NCBI RefSeq assembly: GCF_900114735.1
Contig: NZ_FOUA01000005.1
Location: forward strand, 1-64,000
Length of the DNA: 64,000 nt
From: Halopseudomonas bauzanensis
GTDB taxonomy: Bacteria > Pseudomonadota > Gammaproteobacteria > Pseudomonadales > Pseudomonadaceae
Reading direction: 5' to 3'
The notes under the pieces are model-generated. The model was given only the letters and a program-made list of their open reading frames with translations. It was not told the DNA's origin and did not search any database. How positions within the stretch are numbered: the first letter of the stretch is position 1; the number at the start of each line of letters is the position of its first letter. Positions 43,622 through 51,201 of this stretch are shown piece after piece. The translations under genes and the position numbers were made by a program.

Positions 43622-45019
43622 ATGATCAGACCAACCGTTTTTTTTAGAAAGCGCCCACTTGCAACTACCATCGCCTGTCTGGGGTTGCCCATCATGTTGA
43701 TGGGCGCCGGGTCCGCAGCTGCTCAGAATGGAGAGATAGAAGCGTTGCGGCAACAGCTTAGAGCTCTTGAACAGAAGCTTGACGAAGCTACCGCTCGCAT
43801 TGAAGCCGAAGCGGCAGCCGCTCGCAACGATGCACAAGAAGTACGCAGCGAGTTGGCCTCGCAACAAAAAAACAACATAGAGACCCGGGAAGCAATCGCC
43901 AAGTCCGATCTGATCGTGCGAGAAGGCAAAGGCATCAAGATCGGCGACACCACTGTCACCGTGAGCGGTTTCATCAAAGCGGACGCGGTCTACGCTTCCG
44001 GGGGTGACGGCAGCAAGAATAACCGTACCCTGGGCCAAGCAGCCAATTTTGCCGAATTCGCCCGTTCGGATAATGCTGATCGGTGGCGCCTGGGCTCCAG
44101 CATTCGGGAAAGCCGCTTCGGCCTGCGCACAGCCACCCCGGATGTGAATGGTCGCGATCTCACCACTTATCTCGAGTTCGATCTTCATGGTTCCGAGGAT
44201 GGTGCCAATGAGTTTGTTTCCAACAGCTACAACCCTCGAATACGCCTAGCTTATGCTTCCTGGGGCGATTGGACTGTGGGGCAGGATGTCACGACCTTCT
44301 CCGAACTCGCAGCGATCCCGGAAATTCTCAATCAAGGCAAGATGGCAGCTTTCATTTATGCTCGCCAACCGCTGCTGCGATACAGCATGAATGCACCGGG
44401 CGGCCGTCTCTTTGCCGCCCTGGAAAACCCGGAAGACGGCGATCACGATCAGGCCTTCCCTGATGCGGTCCTGCGCTATCAGGTGCGCAACGATTACGGC
44501 ACCTACGCCCTTGCGGTCATGGCACGCACCCTCGAAAAAGGAAGCACCGGCGATCGCTCGTTGCAAGGCGCAACATCCCTGTCGGCACGCATCCCCACTA
44601 TTGGCAAGGATAACCTGCGGCTACAGTACAGTTACGGTGCCTTGGGCCGCTATGCGGGGCTGAGAACGTTCCAGGATATTCTGAATACCGACGGTACGGA
44701 TGTTAATGGGGATACTGTTTACGGCGACCTCAAGCCTGCTGTCTCCTACGGCGCAACCGCCGCCTATCAGAGACACTGGTCACCGAAATGGCGTTCCAAC
44801 CTGAGCCTGTCGCAAGTGGAAATGGTGACCGATACCGACCCGCAGGAACTGGGCCGCTATTTTGATCGCTTCTCTTCCGCCCATCTGAACCTGCTGTATG
44901 CCGCCACAGACCGCATCACGCTGGGATTGGAATACGCATATTGGGACTTCGCTGCCATTGAGCAGTCCACGTCATATCAATATGAGCAGGTGATGGCGTC
45001 AGCCAAGGTTGATTTCTGA
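43622..45019 (+). CDS. DcaP-like outer-membrane porin
   Basis: A 465-residue porin of the DcaP family. A signal peptide (about 1-35, ending SAAAQ) is followed by an N-terminal coiled coil (about 38-80, LRQQLRALEQKLDEATARIE) typical of DcaP trimers and a beta-barrel starting IKIGDTTVTVSGFIKADAVY and ending in phenylalanine (KVDF). DcaP proteins admit dicarboxylates and other anionic compounds. It follows the ligase gene by 74 bases and has its own terminator, so the two probably form an operon. Confidence 0.88.
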   Translation: MIRPTVFFRKRPLATTIACLGLPIMLMGAGSAAAQNGEIEALRQQLRALEQKLDEATARIEAEAAAARNDAQEVRSELASQQKNNIETREAIAKSDLIVREGKGIKIGDTTVTVSGFIKADAVYASGGDGSKNNRTLGQAANFAEFARSDNADRWRLGSSIRESRFGLRTATPDVNGRDLTTYLEFDLHGSEDGANEFVSNSYNPRIRLAYASWGDWTVGQDVTTFSELAAIPEILNQGKMAAFIYARQPLLRYSMNAPGGRLFAALENPEDGDHDQAFPDAVLRYQVRNDYGTYALAVMARTLEKGSTGDRSLQGATSLSARIPTIGKDNLRLQYSYGALGRYAGLRTFQDILNTDGTDVNGDTVYGDLKPAVSYGATAAYQRHWSPKWRSNLSLSQVEMVTDTDPQELGRYFDRFSSAHLNLLYAATDRITLGLEYAYWDFAAIEQSTSYQYEQVMASAKVDF

Positions 45020-45034
45020 ATCGGCACCAATAAC

Positions 45035-45061
45035 GCAGCCCCATTGCCGGGGCTGCTTCTT
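45035..45061 (+). terminator. Terminator after the DcaP-like porin
   Basis: An 8-base-pair stem GCAGCCCC/GGGGCTGC with a six-base loop followed by TTCTT. It also lies 15 bases past the end of the convergent methyltransferase-fold gene. Confidence 0.85.
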
Positions 45062-45075
45062 ACCAACCATCGATC

Positions 45076-45918
45076 TTATTCATTCTTGATAAACAGTAGC
45101 GTCATTCTGTCACTCTCGCCGATCGACAAATATTGCGCCCGATCTTTATCACCAAGACGCAATGTCGGTGGCAGAGTCCATACCCCTTCCGGGTGTGTGG
45201 TGGTATCCCGTGTATTCTGGTTGACGGGGCTGCGGGACAACAGCTCAAAGCCTGCCTCCTCTGCCAACTCCACAATCAGCTCTTCAGTCACATAGCCAGT
45301 CCGGATCATCGTTTCCAGGTCGGTACCAATACGCGCACGGTGCTCCACCAGCCCCAGCATGCCGCCCGGTTTCAGCGCCGCATGCATTTTCCTGAATACC
45401 AACAAGGCCTCATCTCTTCCCTGCGCCAACCAATTATGGACATTGCGGAAGGTCAGGACACGATCCACCGAAGCTGGCGGCGCGATAGGTGTTTGTGGAT
45501 CGTAATTCAGCACGGTCAGCTCAACATCACCGTATACCTCAGGCGATTTGTCCAGCTTTGCCTGGAATTCCGCCCGGGACTTGCGGAAAAACTCCAGTTC
45601 GCTGTCAGGGTCGAAATGCGCGGCAATATATAACCCCTCATCGCGCAGGAGGGGAGCAAGAATCTCGGTATACCAGCCATCGCCCGGCCAGATCTCGACA
45701 ACGCTGTGCTGGGGTTCGATTGCGAAGAAGGTCAGAGTCTGCTCAGGATTTCTGGCTGCATCGCGCATCACATTACTGATTGACCTCACGCTACTCCCAA
45801 CCGCTTGCTTTATCACCCCCTGTTGCTCTGCATCCAGTCTCGGCGCGGTAGTGTTTTCCTGCGCACTGACGAGGCTGGCCAAAAGCACCAGGATGCCGCC
45901 AATTACTATCTTCAACAT
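45076..45918 (-). CDS. Exported class I methyltransferase-fold protein (COG4798 type)
   Basis: A 280-residue protein from the ATG at 45918, which has GGAG six bases upstream; the ATG 12 bases earlier lacks a ribosome site. A signal peptide (LKIVIGGILVLLASLVSAQ) precedes a Rossmann-type domain with VVEIWPGDGWYTEIL as motif I and VDRVLTFRNVHNW and LKPGGMLGLVEHRA as later motifs. Export is odd for an enzyme needing S-adenosylmethionine, which is cytosolic. The family is known from several gammaproteobacteria without a proven reaction. It is convergent with the porin gene. Confidence 0.8.
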   Translation of the reverse strand: MLKIVIGGILVLLASLVSAQENTTAPRLDAEQQGVIKQAVGSSVRSISNVMRDAARNPEQTLTFFAIEPQHSVVEIWPGDGWYTEILAPLLRDEGLYIAAHFDPDSELEFFRKSRAEFQAKLDKSPEVYGDVELTVLNYDPQTPIAPPASVDRVLTFRNVHNWLAQGRDEALLVFRKMHAALKPGGMLGLVEHRARIGTDLETMIRTGYVTEELIVELAEEAGFELLSRSPVNQNTRDTTTHPEGVWTLPPTLRLGDKDRAQYLSIGESDRMTLLFIKNE

Positions 45919-46097
45919 CATCAACTCCATGGGAGAAAAAATTAGCTCGTGCGCATGACGACAGGCCTATCAGACTTGCTTATGCACCTCCATTCCAACC
46001 AAGGGACATGCTTCTCCCAATGCTTGTCCCTGTATAAGGTCGGCATCAACCTACACACGTTATGGTTCAAATTACTCCGACTGCTCAAGGACCCATT

Positions 46098-47294
46098 ATG
46101 TTCGATCTCAGCCCGCGAATTCAGGAACTGAAACAACAGCTCGAAGCCTTCATGGACGAGCACATTTATCCCAACGAAGCGCTGTTCTACGAGCAGGTCA
46201 AGCAGAGCAAGTGGTCCCACCCGGCCATTCTGGAGGAATTGAAGCAGAAGGCGAAAGCCCAGGGCCTATGGAATTTGTTTCTGCCTGAGTCCGAGCGCGG
46301 CGCCGGCCTGACCAACGAAGAATACGCCCACCTGTGCGAAATCATGGGCCGTGTGTCCTTTGCCGGTGAGGTATTCAACTGCAACGCGCCGGATACCGGC
46401 AACATGGAAACCATTGAGCGTTACGGTAACGACGCGCAGAAAGAACAGTGGCTGAAGCCGCTGCTGGCCGGCGAAATCCGGTCCTGCTTCTCCATGACCG
46501 AACCGGACGTCGCTTCTTCCGATGCCACCAACATCGAATGCGAAATCCGCCGTGAGGGCGACGAGTATGTGATCAATGGCACCAAGTGGTGGTCCTCTGG
46601 AGCCATGAACGAGCATTGCAAGATTGCCATCGTGATGGGCAAAACCGACCCGAATGCACCCAAGCACCTGCAGCAGAGCATGATTCTGGTACCGCTGGAT
46701 GCCCCGGGCGTGACCATCGTCCGCGACCTGCATGTGTTCGGCTACGACCATGCGCCCCACGGCCACGCCGAAATTCGCTACGAGGATGTCCGCGTACCGG
46801 TATCCAACATCCTGCTGGGTGAAGGTCGCGGCTTCGAGATTGCCCAGGGTCGCCTCGGGCCAGGCCGGATTCACCACTGCATGCGTGCCATCGGCCAGGC
46901 CGAGCGCGCGCTGGAAGCCATGTGCCGCCGCGCCGCTGAGCGTGTTGCCTTCGGCAAGCCGATGTACAAGCTGGGCAGCGTGCCGGAAATGATTGCCCGC
47001 TCGCGCTGCGAGATCGACCAGGCCCGCCTGCTGACCCTGCATGCCGCGCGCAGCATGGACAAGCACGGCAACAAGGTCGCTCGCCAGCAGATCGCCATGA
47101 TCAAGGCAGTAGCACCGACCATGTTGTGCAACGTCATCGATCGTGCCATCCAGGTCCATGGCGCCAAGGGTGTCTGCCAGGACTCCTTCCTCGCTTCGGC
47201 CTACGCCAAGGCCCGCACCCTGCGCCTGGCCGATGGCCCGGATGAAGTGCACCTGAATAGCATCGCCAAGCTGGAGATGGGGCAGTACCTGTAA
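46098..47294 (+). CDS. Acyl-CoA dehydrogenase, ACAD10/ACAD11-like
   Basis: A 398-residue FAD enzyme from ATG 46098; the 12 upstream in-frame residues look non-native. The C-terminal signature [10 protein letters not shown], together with [16 protein letters not shown], is the form found in the ACAD domain of eukaryotic ACAD10/ACAD11 and in the ACAD of levulinate catabolism, rather than the YEGT form of ordinary short-chain enzymes. Those relatives act on 4-phospho-acyl-CoA made by an APH-type kinase, and such a kinase is encoded two genes downstream. The FAD site segment [16 protein letters not shown] is intact. The substrate is inferred. Confidence 0.88.
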   Translation: MFDLSPRIQELKQQLEAFMDEHIYPNEALFYEQVKQSKWSHPAILEELKQKAKAQGLWNLFLPESERGAGLTNEEYAHLCEIMGRVSFAGEVFNCNAPDTGNMETIERYGNDAQKEQWLKPLLAGEIRSCFSMTEPDVASSDATNIECEIRREGDEYVINGTKWWSSGAMNEHCKIAIVMGKTDPNAPKHLQQSMILVPLDAPGVTIVRDLHVFGYDHAPHGHAEIRYEDVRVPVSNILLGEGRGFEIAQGRLGPGRIHHCMRAIGQAERALEAMCRRAAERVAFGKPMYKLGSVPEMIARSRCEIDQARLLTLHAARSMDKHGNKVARQQIAMIKAVAPTMLCNVIDRAIQVHGAKGVCQDSFLASAYAKARTLRLADGPDEVHLNSIAKLEMGQYL

Positions 47295-47311
47295 CCAGCA
47301 CGGCGAGCCCC

Positions 47312-47389
47312 GTGGGAGCGGTCTTGATTGCGAATGGACTGGCAGTAAATCTGCAGTCAAGACCGCCCCACCCGTAAGACTGCTCCCAC
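47312..47389. repeat. REP-type element, diverged doublet
   Basis: GTGGGAGCGGTCTTGA at the left and its near complement (TCAAGACCGC, then CTGCTCCCAC) at the right enclose about 30 bases. It resembles the perfect REP palindromes at 9765 and 49445. It lies in the 214-base gap between the ACAD and SDR genes. Confidence 0.7.
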
Positions 47390-47508
47390 GGCAAGTGCAA
47401 GCAAGCGAGTGAGAGTAGCTGAGAGGGGCGCCCTCGCCGCGACGCTGGCCGCCAGGCCAGCCAATGCGGCCAGCACCGAATCCATTTATTTCCGAACAGG
47501 AGCTGCCC

Positions 47509-48273
47509 ATGAGCACTCTTTTTGACCTGACCGGCAAAGTCGCCGTCATCACCGGTTCCACCAAGGGTATCGGCCGTTCGATCGCCGAAGAATTTGCCAG
47601 GGCTGGTGCCCGTGTGGTCATTTCCAGCCGCAAGGCCGATGCCTGCGAAAAAGTCGCCGGTGAACTGCAGGCCCAGGGTCTGGAAGCCATGCCAATCCCC
47701 TGCCATGTGGGTGACAAGGCTCAGCTGCAGAATCTGGTCGACACCACCATCAATACCTGGGGCAAGATTGATATTCTGGTCTGCAACGCTGCCACCAACC
47801 CGGTCTACGGACCGACTGCCAACGTCAGCGATGAAGCCTTCGACAAGATCATGGCGACTAACGTCAAGGGCACTTTCTGGCTGTGCAACATGGTCATCCC
47901 GCAGATGACTCGATTGGGTGGCGGTTCCATCGTGCTGTTGTCGAGCATCGCTGGTATCCGTGCCAGCGCCAATATCGGTGTATATGGCATGTCCAAAGCC
48001 GCCGAAGCCGGACTGGCACGCAACCTGGCGCTGGAGTATGGCCCGCAGAACATCCGCGTCAACTCCATCGCTCCCGGCTTGATCCGTACCGATTTTGCCC
48101 AGGCTCTGCTGGACGATCCGGATCGCCTGACCCGCGTCGAGCAATCCCTGCCGCTGCGCCGGGTCGGCGAGCCCGTTGATATCGCTGGCGTGGCGCTGTT
48201 CCTGGCCTCCTCGGCCGGCGCCTATGTCACCGGCCAGACCATCGTCGCTGATGGCGGCGATACCATTACCTGA
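47509..48273 (+). CDS. Short-chain dehydrogenase/reductase (SDR)
   Basis: A 254-residue classical SDR from ATG 47509 (ribosome site AGGAG), 15 codons inside the longest frame. The cofactor motif TGSTKGIG, the NAA-type motif (VCNAATNPV), the catalytic Ser in LLSSIAG, YxxxK as YGMSK and the C-terminal GQTIVADGG are all present. It resembles DHRS4-type enzymes. Next to the ACAD and APH-kinase genes it probably oxidises a 3-hydroxyacyl-CoA or a related alcohol, like the SDR of the lva operon; that role is inferred from context. Confidence 0.9.
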   Translation: MSTLFDLTGKVAVITGSTKGIGRSIAEEFARAGARVVISSRKADACEKVAGELQAQGLEAMPIPCHVGDKAQLQNLVDTTINTWGKIDILVCNAATNPVYGPTANVSDEAFDKIMATNVKGTFWLCNMVIPQMTRLGGGSIVLLSSIAGIRASANIGVYGMSKAAEAGLARNLALEYGPQNIRVNSIAPGLIRTDFAQALLDDPDRLTRVEQSLPLRRVGEPVDIAGVALFLASSAGAYVTGQTIVADGGDTIT

Positions 48274-48368
48274 GCTGCCTACGGTAACCAGTCTGCCCCC
48301 TGGCATATTTGCCGCCGGGGTGGCAGGCTTTACATCCAATCAAAAAACAGATACCACGGATCTTCTAC

Positions 48369-49418
48369 ATGAGCGAAGCCACCCTGATCGATGTACTGTC
48401 GGCCCACCGTTTCGATGAAGCGAAACTGGCCGCCTACCTGCAAGGACGCATACCGGGCGCCGAGCACGGCATGACCATTCAACAGTTTCAGGGTGGACAG
48501 TCCAACCCGACCTTCCTGCTGAGCATCGGCGAGAACCGCTACGTGCTGCGCAAGAAGCCGCCGGGCAAGTTGCTGCCATCCGCACACATGGTTGAGCGTG
48601 AGTACCAGGTCATCAGCGCACTGGGCAGCACCGATGTACCCGTGCCCACCGCCCGCCTGCTGTGTGAAGATCCCGACGTGATCGGCACACCCTTCTACAT
48701 CATGGATCACGTTGAAGGCCGGGTGCATTCCCATCCACTGCTGGAAAAGGTATCCGCTGAACAGCGCATGCCGATTCATCGCTCGATGATCGAGACCATG
48801 GCCAAGCTGCACAATGTTGACTGGAAAGCGGTCGGCCTGGAAAGCTACGGCAGGCATGAAGGCTACGTTGCGCGCCAGATCAAACGCTGGAGCGGCCAGT
48901 TCGAGGCCAGCCGCACGGGTGACATGCCCTCCATGGATGCACTGATGGCCTGGCTGCCGGAAAACGCGCCGCAGGATGATGTAACGACTATCGCCCACGG
49001 CGACTTCCGGATCGGCAACCTGATCCTGCATCCCGAGCGCCCAGAGGTCGTCGCCATTCTTGACTGGGAGCTCGCCACCCTGGGCCATCCGCTGTCCGAT
49101 CTGGCTTACTGCTGCCTGCCCTATCACCAGAATACCGGCTTTGAAGGGATGCGTGGCCTGAAGGGGTTGAATCTGAAGGATTACAACGTGCCGGAGGAAC
49201 AGCAGGTGCTGGATTGGTACTGCGAGTTCACCGGGCGCACGGAAATCCCCAACTGGAATTTCTTCCTTGCCTTCTCGCTGTTCCGCCTGGCCGCGATTGT
49301 CCAGGGCGTGTACCACCGGGCATTGCAGGGCAACGCCAGCAACGCTGACGCTCTTGAGGTCGGTAAGCGTGCCAGCCTGCTGGCCGATACCGGCTGGGAA
49401 ATCGCCCAGCGGAAGTAG
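48369..49418 (+). CDS. APH-type small-molecule kinase, ACAD10/11 N-domain-like
   Basis: A 349-residue phosphotransferase from ATG 48369. The ATP site begins with FQGGQSNPTFLL (40-51) and the lysine region YVLRKKPPGK (58-67). The catalytic loop HGDFRIGN (210-217) and metal-binding LDWE (231-234) are intact. This GGQSNPT subgroup is the one fused to ACAD in human ACAD10/ACAD11 and found as LvaA in Pseudomonas levulinate catabolism, where the 4-hydroxyl of an acyl-CoA is phosphorylated. It is not an antibiotic-resistance gene. The ribosome site is weak. Confidence 0.88.
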   Translation: MSEATLIDVLSAHRFDEAKLAAYLQGRIPGAEHGMTIQQFQGGQSNPTFLLSIGENRYVLRKKPPGKLLPSAHMVEREYQVISALGSTDVPVPTARLLCEDPDVIGTPFYIMDHVEGRVHSHPLLEKVSAEQRMPIHRSMIETMAKLHNVDWKAVGLESYGRHEGYVARQIKRWSGQFEASRTGDMPSMDALMAWLPENAPQDDVTTIAHGDFRIGNLILHPERPEVVAILDWELATLGHPLSDLAYCCLPYHQNTGFEGMRGLKGLNLKDYNVPEEQQVLDWYCEFTGRTEIPNWNFFLAFSLFRLAAIVQGVYHRALQGNASNADALEVGKRASLLADTGWEIAQRK

Positions 49419-49444
49419 ATGTCCATGTGACAGCTGCTTTGCTT

Positions 49445-49472
49445 TGTGGGAGCGGCCAAGGCCGCTCCCACA
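49445..49472. repeat. REP-type palindrome, second perfect copy
   Basis: The same 13-base arms TGTGGGAGCGGCC as at 9765-9792, here with the two-base centre AA instead of TT. It lies after the kinase gene, before surE, and is flanked by CTTT and AAAG that lengthen the stem. Confidence 0.85.
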
Positions 49473-49551
49473 AAAGCTTTCACACATTAACAGCTGCTAC
49501 CTGCAGGTATAACCCTCCATACGCCACAACAAAATTCCAAAAGGTACTTTC

Positions 49552-50343
49552 ATGTCCAAACCCGTAAAGCGCGTTCTGCTCACCAATGATGATGGCTGGC
49601 GCGGGCCCGGTCTCAAGGTCATGGAGGAAATTGCCGCGCAAATTGCCGAGGAAGTCTGGATCGTCTCACCCGACCTGGATCAGAGCGGCGTTTCCATGTC
49701 CGTCACCCTGCATCATCCGCTGCGCCTGCATACCTTTGGCGAACGCCGATTCAGCGTCAGCGGCACACCCAGTGATTGTGTGCTGCTAGGCGTGTCCGAA
49801 CTGATGCCCGAGCCGCCGGACCTGGTGTTGTCAGGTGTTAACCACGGCGCCAATTTCAGCGACTCGGTGGCGTTCTCGGGCACCATTGGTGGTGCGCTTA
49901 CTGCCACTTTGCTGAACATACCGGCCATTGCCCTGAGTCAGGCGTATCATCGCGGCGTCCCGGCGCACTGGGATACCGCTCGCCAGTTTGGGCCCGTGGT
50001 GGTGCGCCAACTGCTGCAACGTGGCTGGCCGGAAGATTGCGCGATGAACGTCAACTTTCCAGCAATGACGCCCCAACAGGTGAAAGGTGTTGCCATTTGC
50101 CGACCGCGCCGCGGCAGCATCGGCGGTGTCAATATCGAAGCGCGACGTGATACCCGTGACATCCCGTACTACTGGATGGGCTTCCGTCGCCAGACCGAAC
50201 GGGTCGAAGCGCCGGAAAGCGATGTTTGCGCCCTGCGGGAAGGCCTGATCGGCATGTCGCCCTTGCGGCTGGAGCGGGATATTGCCGCCGACTGGCAAAT
50301 CGATACCAACGACATGGCACGCGAGATGGGTATCGATACCTGA
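49552..50343 (+). CDS. surE: SurE-family 5'-nucleotidase/phosphatase paralogue
   Basis: A 263-residue metallophosphatase of the SurE family. Metal ligands lie in LLTNDDGW (Asp15-Asp16), in the DQSGVSMSVTLH segment and in SGVNHGANFSDSVAFSGT (Asn of GVNHG). SurE removes phosphate from nucleoside 5'-monophosphates in the cytoplasm and from other small phosphates. The usual Pseudomonas surE is beside pcm, nlpD and rpoS; this copy is not, so it is probably a second, divergent paralogue whose role may relate to the catabolic genes. It has a good ribosome site (AAAGG). Confidence 0.88.
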   Translation: MSKPVKRVLLTNDDGWRGPGLKVMEEIAAQIAEEVWIVSPDLDQSGVSMSVTLHHPLRLHTFGERRFSVSGTPSDCVLLGVSELMPEPPDLVLSGVNHGANFSDSVAFSGTIGGALTATLLNIPAIALSQAYHRGVPAHWDTARQFGPVVVRQLLQRGWPEDCAMNVNFPAMTPQQVKGVAICRPRRGSIGGVNIEARRDTRDIPYYWMGFRRQTERVEAPESDVCALREGLIGMSPLRLERDIAADWQIDTNDMAREMGIDT

Positions 50344-50481
50344 GCCAACGCCCTGGGTCGCACCTGCAGCAATTGCTACCTGCAGGGCGAGCGACCGCTG
50401 ATCCACCTCCGCGCCTGCGGAGGTTCCTTAACCTTCCAGCCGGTAATAAGATGGTCTTGTCATCCAACCCAGGAGCAAGCC

Positions 50482-51006
50482 ATGCACAGCCTTCCCGATC
50501 ATATTCGTTACAGCCTCGGCCAATGCAAGCTCGGCAGCCTGTTGCTGGCGGGCTGCGAAACCGGTATCTGCGCGATTCTGCTGGGTGATGATGAGCAGAC
50601 CATGATGGCTGACCTGCAGCGCCGCTTTCCTCGCGCGACATTGACCCAGGATGATGCAGCGCTCGGCGCTGACCTGCAGGCGTTACTGCGCTATGTGGAT
50701 CAACCCCTGGGGCGGTTGCAGATGCAGCAGCCGCTCAACGCCTTCGGCAGCGACTTTCAGCAGCAGGTCTGGGGCGAACTGGCCAAGGTCCCGGCCGGGC
50801 AGACCATCAGCTATACCGAGCTGGCCCGACGGCTTGGCAAACCAGCTGCAGTGCGCGCCGTAGCCGGCGCCTGTGCAGCCAACCCGCTGGCGATTGTCGT
50901 GCCCTGCCATCGTGTGCTGCGTAGCGACGGCGGCATCTCCGGCTACCGCTGGGGTGTAGAGCGCAAACAGCAACTCATCGAGCTGGAGCGCCAGCTGGCA
51001 GGCTGA
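50482..51006 (+). CDS. ogt: Methylated-DNA–protein-cysteine methyltransferase
   Basis: A 174-residue DNA-repair protein that transfers alkyl groups from O6-alkylguanine to its own cysteine. The active-site motif PCHRVL, preceded by NPLAIV, is intact, and the arginine finger helix reads AAVRAVAGACAANP. The N-terminal domain resembles the matching part of Ada more than short Ogt proteins, but no AraC-type Ada domain is present. AGGAG lies seven bases before the ATG. It stands alone between surE and a convergent acyl-CoA dehydrogenase. Confidence 0.93.
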   Translation: MHSLPDHIRYSLGQCKLGSLLLAGCETGICAILLGDDEQTMMADLQRRFPRATLTQDDAALGADLQALLRYVDQPLGRLQMQQPLNAFGSDFQQQVWGELAKVPAGQTISYTELARRLGKPAAVRAVAGACAANPLAIVVPCHRVLRSDGGISGYRWGVERKQQLIELERQLAG

Positions 51007-51163
51007 TATCCAATATACGGCTGCGGTGTCGCACCGGCTCTCTCACACTGCCGTTTTGCCCCGCCACCCTTTGCGAACGACATGGATGCAGGAGTTAGGG
51101 CGAGGCAGGCCGCCAACGCCGAGGCGAAAGATCCACCGACGACTCCGCACCCCGGCACCAGAC

Positions 51164-51191
51164 TGAATTCTCGGCCTTCGCCGAGAATTCA
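51164..51191. terminator. Hairpin between ogt and the convergent acyl-CoA dehydrogenase gene
   Basis: A perfect 12-base-pair stem (TGAATTCTCGGC and complement) with the loop CTTC, i.e. GAAG on the minus strand. No T run follows, so it may be a processing or stabilising stem rather than a full terminator. It lies 10 bases past the dehydrogenase stop. Confidence 0.55.
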
Positions 51192-51201
51192 AGTGGCACT
51201 C

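Noticed and set aside
48369-49418. Aminoglycoside resistance gene
   Set aside because: The APH fold is present, but the GGQSNPT subgroup and the neighbours (ACAD, SDR) point to an acyl-CoA-type metabolite kinase.
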